DNA of 64,000 bases from Staphylococcus saccharolyticus (GCF_900458815.1 NZ_UHDZ01000001.1:1736001-1800000), one strand, 5' to 3'; positions 1 to 8,167 are shown, counted from the first letter of the stretch. Program-made: numbers and translations. Notes: generated from the sequence alone by a model not told the origin.

Positions 1-1026
1 GCAGTCAATAACTGAATTGTACATACGCTTATAATATTTTTTTCAGCTCTAGTTCTCGTTACGGGGGTAAGACATCGAATTCAATACGAATTCTGTTCCA
101 CTCTCATTTTTTGTTGTTTATTTAGTAGTTAGATCAGATTGACTTAATCATAAAATTATCACATAATGCAAAATTTTTAACTAAGTATAACTATTTTTTC
201 TTTAATAAGTTCTAACATCATAATCCCACTTTAATGAGGATTTATTATAAGAATATCCACATCTTCTATACTTTTAAGTTTGTCATCTTCTTTTAAAGTA
301 GCACCTGTATTTGTCTTGTTATTAACTAATACTTTAAATTCTCTTAATAGTATTTCCTTTACCTTTTCCACAAATGACATCAATCATCACAAAAGTTTAA
401 TAAATCTGTACAAAGTTTTATTTATTTGTTTATGGTATATTATTATAAAAACCTATATAATGTATAATGTAAAATAAGTATTTAAAGAAACTGTATAAAA
501 GATTTAACTAAGTTTGTCTTTTCATAATGTTGTTACGTACATTCTATTAATAATGAATAACCAAGGATAGCAATAAAATTCTAAAATTTTAATAGTCAGC
601 TATTCATATGTAATATAAAACCCAGCCCAGGACCTAGATATTAAAGACAAGATGCATGTAGATATACTTGTTTATTCTCATTGGGAAGAAATGGTCCTTA
701 TCTATTTCTATAATAAAAATTAACTCTGTTCACTATAAAATATCAGAATTTTCTAATTTTAATAATTATTAATAGCAATTTATACTTTTAAAAGTTCGAA
801 TAAGGTGTTAATGAAGTGTAGCAAAAAATAGCTGAGTCACTAATTGAATTACTTCTCAAAAAGGTTCATAATTTTACTTTGTCATAAGTTACACCATCTA
901 CAGAATTATAACTCTATTTGTAGAGATTAAGCGCATAGAGGATCAATTAAATAGTTATATACATATAAATAAAAGGTTTTGAACAACCTAAATATTCAAA
1001 GAATATTGAAGGAGTGAGGATGATAC
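1..1026. other. AT-rich accessory stretch without a convincing gene
   Basis: About 1 kb of very AT-rich DNA before the lantibiotic regulator. I see no ORF with a good ribosome binding site. A 49-codon minus-strand ORF (231-380, begins MSFVEKVKEILL) has charged, protein-like composition but no clear Shine-Dalgarno, so it is at best a remnant. Near 60-120 the minus strand reads GAGAGTGGAACAG, resembling the GAGAGTGGGACAG repeats scattered in staphylococcal intergenic DNA. The plus-strand ORF at 280-477 lies over the minus-strand ORF and has no support. The rest looks like decayed or spacer DNA of an island whose left end lies outside the window. Confidence 0.5.
991..1007. promoter_or_regulatory. 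Inverted repeat just upstream of the lantibiotic regulator
   Basis: AATATTC-aaa-GAATATT is a perfect 7-bp palindrome directly before the AAGGAGTGA ribosome binding site of the regulator gene. It could be an autoregulatory operator or a small 5' UTR hairpin. In such AT-rich DNA chance is possible. Function is inferred from position only. Confidence 0.35.
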
Positions 1027-1641
1027 ATGTTTAATATCCAGATTGTACCTTCTTTAAACCAACTCTTCCGTGAGACAATATTGAAAATTAATGAATGCAT
1101 TGTAATTAATTCCAATCAGACTACACCAGATCTACTTATCATTTACGAATCGAGTGATGAGTATTACCATACCATAAAAAGTAAAGTTCATTCTCTACCC
1201 GTTATTGTGGTAACAAAAAACAATAATAGAAAAAGAAAGTATGATTTTTATGAAAAAGGCGTCGCTTTATACATTATTCTTAATGAAGAAGACAGGCACC
1301 TTATAGAATGTCTAATTATCAATGAAATTAAAAAACACTTAAATTATTTAAAACCTAAATTATTTATCGACTTTGAAAAGCATATATGTATTTTTAAAGA
1401 TAAAGCGTATGCTTTATCCCATATAGAATTACAGATTTTAAATTTCTTATATAGACATTTGAACCAATACGTATCTAGAGAAGAACTAAAAAATCAGGTG
1501 TGGCATACACAAAAATACGTAGGCTCGAACACTATTAATGTATACATACACAGGTTAAGACACAATCTTCAACATTGTGATGATCTAGAAATTATTAATA
1601 AAAGAGCAATTGGGTATAAATTAGTCATTAAAGATAAATAA
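1027..1641 (+). CDS. lanQ: EpiQ-like transcriptional regulator of a lantibiotic cluster
   Basis: A 204-residue protein with a C-terminal OmpR/PhoB-type winged helix (about residues 130-202: SHIELQILNFLYRH, then SREELKNQVW, then NTINVYIHRLRHNL, ending RAIGYKLVI). The N-terminal ~110 residues occupy the place of a receiver domain, but I see no conserved phospho-acceptor Asp pattern, so this is not an ordinary response regulator. Length and layout match EpiQ of the epidermin cluster, an activator that acts without an obvious partner kinase (family knowledge). ATG 1027 is preceded by AAGGAGTGA at good spacing. The gene converges on lanC and is separated from it by a strong bidirectional terminator. 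Likely target: the lanA promoter. No histidine kinase gene is present in the window. Confidence 0.8.
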   Translation: MFNIQIVPSLNQLFRETILKINECIVINSNQTTPDLLIIYESSDEYYHTIKSKVHSLPVIVVTKNNNRKRKYDFYEKGVALYIILNEEDRHLIECLIINEIKKHLNYLKPKLFIDFEKHICIFKDKAYALSHIELQILNFLYRHLNQYVSREELKNQVWHTQKYVGSNTINVYIHRLRHNLQHCDDLEIINKRAIGYKLVIKDK

Positions 1642-1654
1642 ATCATTAATTTCT

Positions 1655-1703
1655 AAAAATATCCCTAAAGTCACACTTTGCATTTCTTTAGGGATATTTT
1701 TTT
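1655..1703. terminator. Bidirectional terminator between lanQ and lanC
   Basis: A perfect 16-bp stem (1655-1670 with 1686-1701) and 15-nt loop. Arms are AAAAATATCCCTAAAG and its complement, so the hairpin is followed by a U-run on both strands. It ends the convergent regulator and lanABC transcripts. Confidence 0.92.
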
Positions 1704-1722
1704 CAACATCACAATCTTTTTA

Positions 1723-2967
1723 CTAATTTATTAAGAACATATTTGTCCAACTTTTTTCTAAATAGCTAGCTTGTCTCTTTTTATAATTGAGTAAAGATAA
1801 AAGCGTACCTATCTGCCCTTCTAATAAACCTACTTTATTCGATATGCGTTGTTGATCTTTAAACATTTCGATATCATGAAACATACATGGATTTTCAGAT
1901 GAATAGAATGTCATAATCTTATCTGTAACTTTATCAAGATATTTGTTTACCTCTACTATATTAAAATAACTATTGACGTTATTTATAATCGTAAGATGAG
2001 ACGCTAGACCATGACAAAATGTTGGACTAATTAAATCGTCATTAGTTAATCTCACAATTTTCAGCATTAATCGTTTTGCTTTTTCAATAAGTTCATTGTC
2101 ATTTAAAGCCAATCCTAATAGCCAAATCGTATTCATTATTCCAGTATCTCCATAGCACCAACCATTCCTCACTGAAACTGATGGATAAATCTTTTCAGCT
2201 ATATCATAACGATCGAGCCACCCCATGCTATTTTGAAATTCAGGCTTATATATATAATCAGTAACGTCAGAAAGTAGACTCGTATGATGATTAATTTCAA
2301 TTCCTTTTAATTTACATAAAGATAAGAGTGAAAATGGTCCTAAAATTCCATGAGCCAAACCTAAATTAATATTTCCTAATGTAAACCTGTGTTTATCTAT
2401 ATCTAAAAACTGATTCTCCTTAGAAACTATCCAATGATTTTTTGAATAATGTAAATCTTTAAAGTAATGCATAATTTTTATTAAACTAGATAAAACCTTA
2501 GGATTGGCTTCCACTCTATTTAATAAATATCTTCCAACACCTGTTAATCCTTGTATAACATCATAATGTTTAGGAACAGCTTCTATTTTAATGTTAGTGG
2601 TTTTTTGGTTAATAAATCTTATTAAATGATCATCTATATTATTTAAAATGATTTGATAGTTATTATTATCTTTTGAAATGATATCAATTGAAAAAGCTAT
2701 ACCTGGTAGCCCACTATATAATGAGAAACCTTCCACTCCCCTTTCTAATTCTCTACCAATCTTTAAAATGTATTGATGTATTAACCTTTCAAGGTTTATA
2801 TTATATAAGCGTTGATACTCATTTAAGAACAAAATTAAACCCGGATAGCCATGCGATAATGTGTATGAACTCCAATGTTCACTATTATTTTCTATTTGAA
2901 TTGTTGCATTTTTATAATTAGATAAAAATGCAATTTCTTCTTTAATAATTTCTTCAACTTCATCCAT
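1723..2967 (-). CDS. lanC: Lantibiotic cyclase LanC
   Basis: A 414-residue LanC-like zinc cyclase that adds Cys thiols to dehydrated Ser/Thr to make (methyl)lanthionine rings. The zinc ligands are present: C271 in NGWCYGDTG and C318-H319 in TFCHG. The other active-site positions known from NisC are also there: D136 (YDVIQGLTG), H206 (LAHGILG) and R267, four residues before C271. Repeated GYPG/GLPG-type motifs of the alpha-toroid are visible. Length is normal for the family. The ATG overlaps the 3' end of lanB by 8 bp with no strong Shine-Dalgarno of its own, so translation is probably coupled. The enzyme looks complete. Confidence 0.95.
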   Translation of the reverse strand: MDEVEEIIKEEIAFLSNYKNATIQIENNSEHWSSYTLSHGYPGLILFLNEYQRLYNINLERLIHQYILKIGRELERGVEGFSLYSGLPGIAFSIDIISKDNNNYQIILNNIDDHLIRFINQKTTNIKIEAVPKHYDVIQGLTGVGRYLLNRVEANPKVLSSLIKIMHYFKDLHYSKNHWIVSKENQFLDIDKHRFTLGNINLGLAHGILGPFSLLSLCKLKGIEINHHTSLLSDVTDYIYKPEFQNSMGWLDRYDIAEKIYPSVSVRNGWCYGDTGIMNTIWLLGLALNDNELIEKAKRLMLKIVRLTNDDLISPTFCHGLASHLTIINNVNSYFNIVEVNKYLDKVTDKIMTFYSSENPCMFHDIEMFKDQQRISNKVGLLEGQIGTLLSLLNYKKRQASYLEKSWTNMFLIN

Positions 2968-5941
2968 TTATCGTCTCACCACACCAATATTTTTTCGTTT
3001 TTTCTATTTCATTAAAAATAGAAAGTACAAATTTTTCTTTGTCACGATTCACACCAAAAATTCTGTTACATCTCATATGAATTAAACTCCCAATTATATA
3101 GGTTCTAGGAGTGGATAAAGCTTGATTTAAAGTAATTTTTAATTTCTCTAACTCATGGTAATGACAGTATAAAATATGATGTAGACTTGGTATCTTTTCA
3201 GACAAATAATGATAATTATCTTTTGGATTTGTAAGTTTTACTAAGTCATTTTTATATTTTCTTATATCCTTATTGCGGTATAAGTTTTCGACATTGTTAT
3301 ATCTCATTTCATCAATTTCTTTTTGGCTTATTTTCAATTCATTTAACAAGAAGCTAATGGTTATTGCGACTATAAACTCTTTAGGATAAGTAAATGCTTG
3401 GTTAATTATATTAATCGCTAACCAACTATCGTACATGAAATAATCTTCAATGGTTTCTATTGATTGAATACCTCCATACCTATGTATTTCTGGTTGATAA
3501 TCTACGATAGCGTAATGAGATAATTCTGACTCTTTCAGCCAAATTTGTTTATGTTCTAAGAATTTTCTATATAAAAGAGACAAATCTCTAGATTTATTTA
3601 ATAAACGGAGTTTAATAAAATGTTTATTATCTTTATATTTAATAAAAAAGAAATTTTCTAGTTGATTATCTGCTAAAAGATTACTTACAAATGGTAATAA
3701 ATATTGAATAATAAACTCATTCTGATAACTTTCTTCAATAAAAAGATGAACGGACAGCCAATCTCTTTTTAATTGCGGATGGCCATATATATTTTGGGGT
3801 ATATTTATTATCTGTTCATTTGTTTTGTCTTTTCTGTATATTGGAGTAACAATTTCTATAATTCGATCATTATAAGAGTATTGTATGAAACTCTCTAAAA
3901 GACATACTCGCCCTTGTTTGTTGATTTCTTTTTTTATTATTGAAATATGATTCTTATTAGATAAATCAATTATTAATCTATTATCACCAAAAGCCATAGT
4001 TACATCATTGGGAATAGCATAAAATTGCTGAATCTCATGAAACTTATTTATCCAATTTTCTTGTATACATTTTAAAAACATATCTTTACTTAACTTCCAA
4101 GTGGCTGGCTTCAAAATCACATTTTTATATCTAATTCTTGGACAGTAATTAAACATCTCAATACCCTTATCGTTAATTGGCTGAATAAATTTCGTTGTAC
4201 CTAACGAAACCTCTCTTAGAAACTTATATAAGTTTGAGCATAAAACATAATTCAACATAGTATCCGTTATAAATACGACTCTAGATTTTAAATTTTTAGA
4301 AAATAAATATAATTTATTATAAGTGCTGCCTACATATAAATCATCCAAAAGAACTGTAGTAGAAGGCATATCAAGATTTAGCTCTTTAAACTTTGTAGAA
4401 CTTAAACTAATAAGATTTAAATTTCTAGCATATTTTGGCATTTCATTAATATGGATAATCTCTGTATCATTCTCTTTACTATACTCATTGTATTGTTCAT
4501 ATATTTCATTATTTAATTGATTACGTAAATCTTTCTTAAACTCTTTTGAAAATCTCCCTATTGTTGCACCAGCATTATAAGAAGATACGATTGGACTAAT
4601 AACTAAAAATTCCTCATATCCTTCAATAGCATCTCCATAGTAAAGCTCACTATAAATTTCTGAAGTTACAGGGGCTTGGTCTGTAGAAATAGTATTATTT
4701 CTTTTTAAATCTAGAAAGTCATTTTCAGTAATTTCTATCTCTTGATTGTGAGAAATCGCGTAGAGATACTTTTCTTTTAATAATGGGATATCATTTTGTA
4801 CTAATTGATTTTCATAAGTGGGGTAACCCATTCCTTTAACATCTGAAAGCAATTCTTTTAAATTCACAAGCTGTTCGAACCCAAATTGTTCCACAAAATT
4901 GTAATGAAAATCTTTGATAGTACTTGTTCCTAAATCATTTGGGGAAAGTAACCATAGTATATAAGCAGCTTCACTAATTGTTTTAGATAGACCATTACTT
5001 AAAAAGTTATTTTTAGTACCTACACAAGTATCAATTTGGAGATATTCTTTAGCTTCAAACAATTCACGCATTAATTGTCTAATTCTCAAAAAAGTTTCCT
5101 TACCTTCTCCAATTTTCATATTTTGGTAAGTTTTTATATCATTATTGATTAATTGAAGTGATTTAAGTATACGATGATTAACATGTCCATAAAAATTTAA
5201 TATAAACTCTAACGGATTTTCTTTCTTTAATGCAGTTCTTAAACTAGTGAAAATAATTTCTTTATCTAATAATTTCTGTAAAAATGATTTTATTATTGAA
5301 TCATCGTTAATTAAAAACTTTTCTGAAATTAACTCTAATATGTCTTTAAATGTTAAATCCATATACATATTTTCTTTAATAAATCTAAGTATATCGTTAT
5401 ATTTTATAGAAACGGTATCATTACTATTTTCTTGTAGTAAACATGTTTGATTATCTAAGTAAATACGATCATTAGATATATAATCTCTATCATTCCAAAT
5501 AACAAAGCTATCTTTATAATAATCATAATTACTTTCAAAAAACCTAATTAATTTACTTAACCACGAACCATCTATTTTAACTCTTTTAGTATAGTTACTA
5601 ATGTAATTGGATATTTGTATATCAGTTAAGTCTCCAAATTGACCTAATGAAATCCCACTTAACAATCCGTAGGGTGTTCCTCTTGTACTCATTCTAATAA
5701 GATATTTTAAGAAACTCTCTTTAGCATTACGAGCTTTCTTAGATTCACTTTCAAATGAAATTTGAGTTAAACTTTGATATAAATGGTATGTCGTAGTCAT
5801 AATAGCTTCTTCAATTATTGGATTATCGAAGAAAAATTTGTAATCTATATCTTCAACTTTTAAATGTTTAAAGTAAACAGATACTGGTAATAAAGGAGCT
5901 CTCATAATAAAATATCTCGATGTTTTAAAAATACTTTTCAT
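2960..5941 (-). CDS. lanB: Lantibiotic dehydratase LanB, full length
   Basis: A 993-residue class I dehydratase that glutamylates Ser/Thr of LanA using Glu-tRNA and eliminates glutamate to give Dha/Dhb. I chose ATG 5941 (MKSIFKTSRYF) because AGAGGTG sits just upstream; a longer reading to 6001 would run through the lanA-lanB hairpin. With this start, R14 (IMRAPLLP), R83, R87 and T89 (LIRMSTRGTP) fall at the same numbers as catalytic residues of NisB, a strong check. The C-terminal elimination domain has E-x-x-R (PEIHRYGG) and a His (LIHMRCNR), as in NisB. Size matches EpiB/NisB. No frameshift or internal stop is seen, unlike many neighbours. It acts with LanC, probably at the membrane. Confidence 0.95.
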   Translation of the reverse strand: MKSIFKTSRYFIMRAPLLPVSVYFKHLKVEDIDYKFFFDNPIIEEAIMTTTYHLYQSLTQISFESESKKARNAKESFLKYLIRMSTRGTPYGLLSGISLGQFGDLTDIQISNYISNYTKRVKIDGSWLSKLIRFFESNYDYYKDSFVIWNDRDYISNDRIYLDNQTCLLQENSNDTVSIKYNDILRFIKENMYMDLTFKDILELISEKFLINDDSIIKSFLQKLLDKEIIFTSLRTALKKENPLEFILNFYGHVNHRILKSLQLINNDIKTYQNMKIGEGKETFLRIRQLMRELFEAKEYLQIDTCVGTKNNFLSNGLSKTISEAAYILWLLSPNDLGTSTIKDFHYNFVEQFGFEQLVNLKELLSDVKGMGYPTYENQLVQNDIPLLKEKYLYAISHNQEIEITENDFLDLKRNNTISTDQAPVTSEIYSELYYGDAIEGYEEFLVISPIVSSYNAGATIGRFSKEFKKDLRNQLNNEIYEQYNEYSKENDTEIIHINEMPKYARNLNLISLSSTKFKELNLDMPSTTVLLDDLYVGSTYNKLYLFSKNLKSRVVFITDTMLNYVLCSNLYKFLREVSLGTTKFIQPINDKGIEMFNYCPRIRYKNVILKPATWKLSKDMFLKCIQENWINKFHEIQQFYAIPNDVTMAFGDNRLIIDLSNKNHISIIKKEINKQGRVCLLESFIQYSYNDRIIEIVTPIYRKDKTNEQIINIPQNIYGHPQLKRDWLSVHLFIEESYQNEFIIQYLLPFVSNLLADNQLENFFFIKYKDNKHFIKLRLLNKSRDLSLLYRKFLEHKQIWLKESELSHYAIVDYQPEIHRYGGIQSIETIEDYFMYDSWLAINIINQAFTYPKEFIVAITISFLLNELKISQKEIDEMRYNNVENLYRNKDIRKYKNDLVKLTNPKDNYHYLSEKIPSLHHILYCHYHELEKLKITLNQALSTPRTYIIGSLIHMRCNRIFGVNRDKEKFVLSIFNEIEKTKKYWCGETING

Positions 5942-5959
5942 TATTTCACCTCTAAAAAT

Positions 5960-5990
5960 AAGCAGAGCTCTCATGAAAGAAACTCTGCTT
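5960..5990 (-). terminator. Leaky attenuator hairpin between lanA and lanB
   Basis: AAGCAGAG (5960-5967) pairs perfectly with CTCTGCTT (5983-5990). On the minus strand it is followed by ATTTTTA and then the lanB ribosome binding site. In lantibiotic operons such a stem after lanA lets most transcripts stop, keeping precursor mRNA well above enzyme mRNA (family knowledge). The short U-run suggests partial termination. Confidence 0.75.
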
Positions 5991-6028
5991 AAGCATTGCA
6001 CTTAGATTAACTACTTTAAAGATTTAAT

Positions 6029-6169
6029 TTACAAGTTTTTGGCGCATCCTGGTGTACACCAAATTAAACTTGTATTAGGTGGTGGATCTGCTTCTGAATT
6101 ACTAATTTCTCTCGCATTTACTTTAACATCAAGGTCAAAAAGATCTTTCTTTTCTTTAATAGCTTTCAT
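6029..6169 (-). CDS. lanA: Lantibiotic precursor peptide LanA, short two-ring core
   Basis: A 46-residue peptide too short for most ORF callers. The start MKAIKEKKDLFDLDV carries the FDLD form of the FNLD leader box that docks to LanB (residues 11-14). The core aligned to epidermin begins at N32 and reads NTSLIWCTPGCAKNL: S34 to C38 would form ring A and T39 to C42 ring B, the two rings that grip the lipid II pyrophosphate in nisin and epidermin. The peptide then stops, lacking the C-terminal rings (epidermin continues to a Cys-Cys end). The cleavage region is DPPP-N, without the Arg that EpiP needs at -1. AAGGAGTGG lies 5' of the ATG. A five-A run just before the stop makes a frameshift possible, but alternative frames add only a few residues: removing one A gives ...AKTCKLNL, adding one gives ...AKKLVN. 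Confidence 0.88.
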   Translation of the reverse strand: MKAIKEKKDLFDLDVKVNAREISNSEADPPPNTSLIWCTPGCAKNL

Positions 6170-6193
6170 TTAAACCACTCCTTAATATTATTA

Positions 6194-6215
6194 AAAAGAA
6201 TATTTAAATTCTTTT
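6194..6215. promoter_or_regulatory. Inverted repeat in the lanA leader
   Basis: AAAAGAAT and ATTCTTTT form a perfect 8-bp inverted repeat with a 6-nt spacer, about 15 nt upstream of the lanA ribosome binding site. It may be a 5' UTR stem that stabilises the mRNA, or an operator half. Position only. Confidence 0.35.
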
Positions 6216-6254
6216 CATAAACATATTAATACCTTATTTGAATTTTTTCCATAT

Positions 6255-6277
6255 TAAAGTACCTTTATTACTAAAGT
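6255..6277. promoter_or_regulatory. Candidate EpiQ-like operator upstream of lanA
   Basis: TAAAGT occurs twice as a direct repeat (6255-6260 and 6272-6277, 17 bp apart). Overlapping it, CTTTA-ttac-TAAAG (6263-6276) is a perfect 5-bp palindrome with a 4-bp centre. OmpR-family winged-helix proteins usually bind paired sites near -35, and this lies roughly where a -35 region for lanA would be. The actual EpiQ site was not compared. Confidence 0.4.
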
Positions 6278-6691
6278 GTAATAATAAAATAATGAGTTTA
6301 ATTTTGTGGTAACTAAATATAATTTTTTATAATATTTAGAAAGTAGGCAAAATTCATTCTGAACTGCTAGTCTCAGTCCCACAAGTTATCACTAATTTGA
6401 TTTATTTGTAGATACTCTATTGAGGATCTTTAAGTTGGTCCCTAAATCCTCTAACTTGAAGAATTTTGGGATGAAATTCTAAATATTAGGTTTTCCCATA
6501 TTAGAATTGAAAAGTTACATTTAAGTTCACTCTCAATTTAATCAACTACTATGAGAACGTTTAATAATCTATAAATATAAAGTACTGTATTAAACTCATA
6601 ATTTCATTAGACTTTTACATTGGAATATATTCACAGAATAACTATTCTATAATTGTGCTTATATTAAATTTTAAAAAAGTTGGTGATAATT

Positions 6692-7762
6692 ATGAACGTA
6701 CATAAACGTGGTAATACGTATCAATACGACTTTTATTTATGAAGGAAAACGTTATAGAAAAGGAGGTTTTCTTACTAAGCGTGAGGCAAAAATAGCAATG
6801 ACAATAAAACATAGTAATTTAATAGATGGTTTTTTGAGTTAAGCAATCAAATCGCTTTTGTGAGACTTACTATAGAAAGTGGTTAGAGGTCACAAAATTG
6901 GGCGTTATTCATGAAACCTCATATAACAGATATATAACTGCAATCAAAGTGTTTGAGGATTGTTTTGGTAATATTCCAATTAATGAAATAGATTTATTAT
7001 CTTATAGAACCTTTTTGAGGGATTACGGACAAGGATATTATTTAAATCATGGTGTGATACGTCCTAGAACAACGAATACAATAAGCAAATTAAATAATTG
7101 CCTTAATCAGGCATTTGAAAGTGCGATTGAACAAGGTTTAATAAAAAAATACTTGTAAAAATGCTAACCCTAGAGGCGTTAAAGCCTCACAATCAATTGA
7201 GGATAAGTTCATGACTTTAAGTGAGTTAAAATCATTAATCAAACATGTAAAAAATAAGCCATATTTATCTTATCTGTATATCTATATCTTAATCATTACT
7301 GGTTCAAGATTTAAACCTGTTCAAAGGTTAAGATATGACCATTTAGACTTTGAGAATTCTCGTATCTATTTAGACGATCGAAAGAATATATATTCTGCAA
7401 GATTTGTTAAAGTACGAAAAGAAGACTTAGATTATATTCAATCTATAATAGATTTACATGATAAAAATCAAAATGGTTACATCTTTCATAATAAAATAAA
7501 CTTTATTAACTACAGTACTGTAAATAAAGTTGTTAGTGATTTTTGTTTAAATAATGGATTACAAAAATATACTTTGAAATCTTTAAGACACACACATTGT
7601 AGTTACCTACTAGCTAAAGGTGTTTCAATACAATATATTTCAAAAAGATTAGGTCATGCTGATATACATACGACACTTAAAATTTATTCACATATAATTA
7701 AAGAATTTGAGAGCGAAGAAGACAAAGAAGTAGTTAACCACTTAAATGAAATTTTCTTGTGA
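6692..7762 (+). pseudogene. Tyrosine recombinase (island/phage integrase), broken by three frameshifts
   Basis: Joined across frames this is a typical staphylococcal phage/island integrase: N-terminal AP2-like arm domain (MNVHKRGNTYQYDF, then YEGKRYRKGGFLTKREA), SAM-like core-binding domain (YRKWLEV to GLIKK) and catalytic domain (MTLSELKSL onward). Catalytic Arg is in TGSRFKP, then LRHTH and GH, and the nucleophile Tyr in KIYSH, so the 3' half is preserved. Frame is lost near 6737, near 6840 and in an A7 run near 7147-7157. Each break moves to another frame with intact downstream homology, so the reading is secure. It lies about 200 bp from the 3' end of tRNA-Ser, the likely attachment site. 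The element is probably immobile unless helped. Confidence 0.88.
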
Positions 7763-7960
7763 CTCAATTAAAAATTATTGTGACTAAAGCACGACTTATT
7801 ATTAACACTCTTAGTCACAATTTGACTGAAAAATTTAAAATGAATTTAAACTATTAAGAAATTGAATTTTAATAAAATAGATTCAAATCGTTGACACAAA
7901 AGGGGTTATAAAATGACAAAAAACGCTTTTAATGAATTTAAACCATTATAAGCGTCTTTA
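7763..7960. other. Presumed island boundary next to tRNA-Ser
   Basis: Spacer between the integrase remnant and the tRNA-Ser 3' end. It holds two near-identical words, TGAATTTAAACTATT (7841) and TGAATTTAAACCATT (7933), that could be recombinase arm sites. The partner attachment copy of the tRNA 3' end is not in the window, so the boundary is inferred. Confidence 0.4.
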
Positions 7961-8049
7961 CGGAAACGGAGGGATTCGAACCCTCGCGCCGCTCTCGCGA
8001 CCTACACCCTTAGCAGGGGCGCCTCTTCAGCCAACTTGAGTACGTTTCC
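7961..8049 (-). tRNA. tRNA-Ser (GCU)
   Basis: An 89-nt tRNA with a long variable arm typical of Ser. The acceptor stem pairs GGAAACG (5', at 8049) with CGTTTCC. Anticodon GCT lies in the loop of CCCCTGCTAAGGG, and the T-loop reads GGGTTCGAATCCC. CCA is not encoded. It lies 3 bp from tRNA-Asn, so the two are probably co-transcribed. Its 3' end faces the integrase. Confidence 0.96.
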
Positions 8050-8052
8050 ATA

Positions 8053-8127
8053 TGGCTCCGCAGGTAGGATTCGAACCTACGACCGATCGGTTAACAGCCG
8101 ATAGCTCTACCACTGAGCTACTGCGGA
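8053..8127 (-). tRNA. tRNA-Asn (GUU)
   Basis: A 75-nt tRNA including an encoded CCA. The acceptor stem is TCCGCAG/CTGCGGA. The anticodon loop CTGTTAA gives anticodon GTT, and the T-arm has GGTTCGAATCC. It is the first gene of the Asn-Ser tRNA pair on the minus strand. Confidence 0.97.
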
Positions 8128-8167
8128 TTAATATTTAGTTATACTATCTCTATCAAGCACAAGTATT

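Larger units (their letters stand above)
6170..6691. other. Promoter region of lanA and spacer to the integrase remnant
   Basis: About 520 bp with no gene. The lanA-proximal part has the signals listed separately. The distal part (about 6360-6600) contains words such as CTCAGTCCCAC and AAGTTGGTCCC, which recall dispersed staphylococcal intergenic repeats, but I cannot assign them. Confidence 0.5.

Noticed and set aside
5942..6001. A 20-residue N-terminal extension of LanB starting at 6001
   Set aside because: It runs through the lanA-lanB hairpin, has no ribosome binding site, and only the start at 5941 aligns R14, R83, R87 and T89 with NisB numbering.
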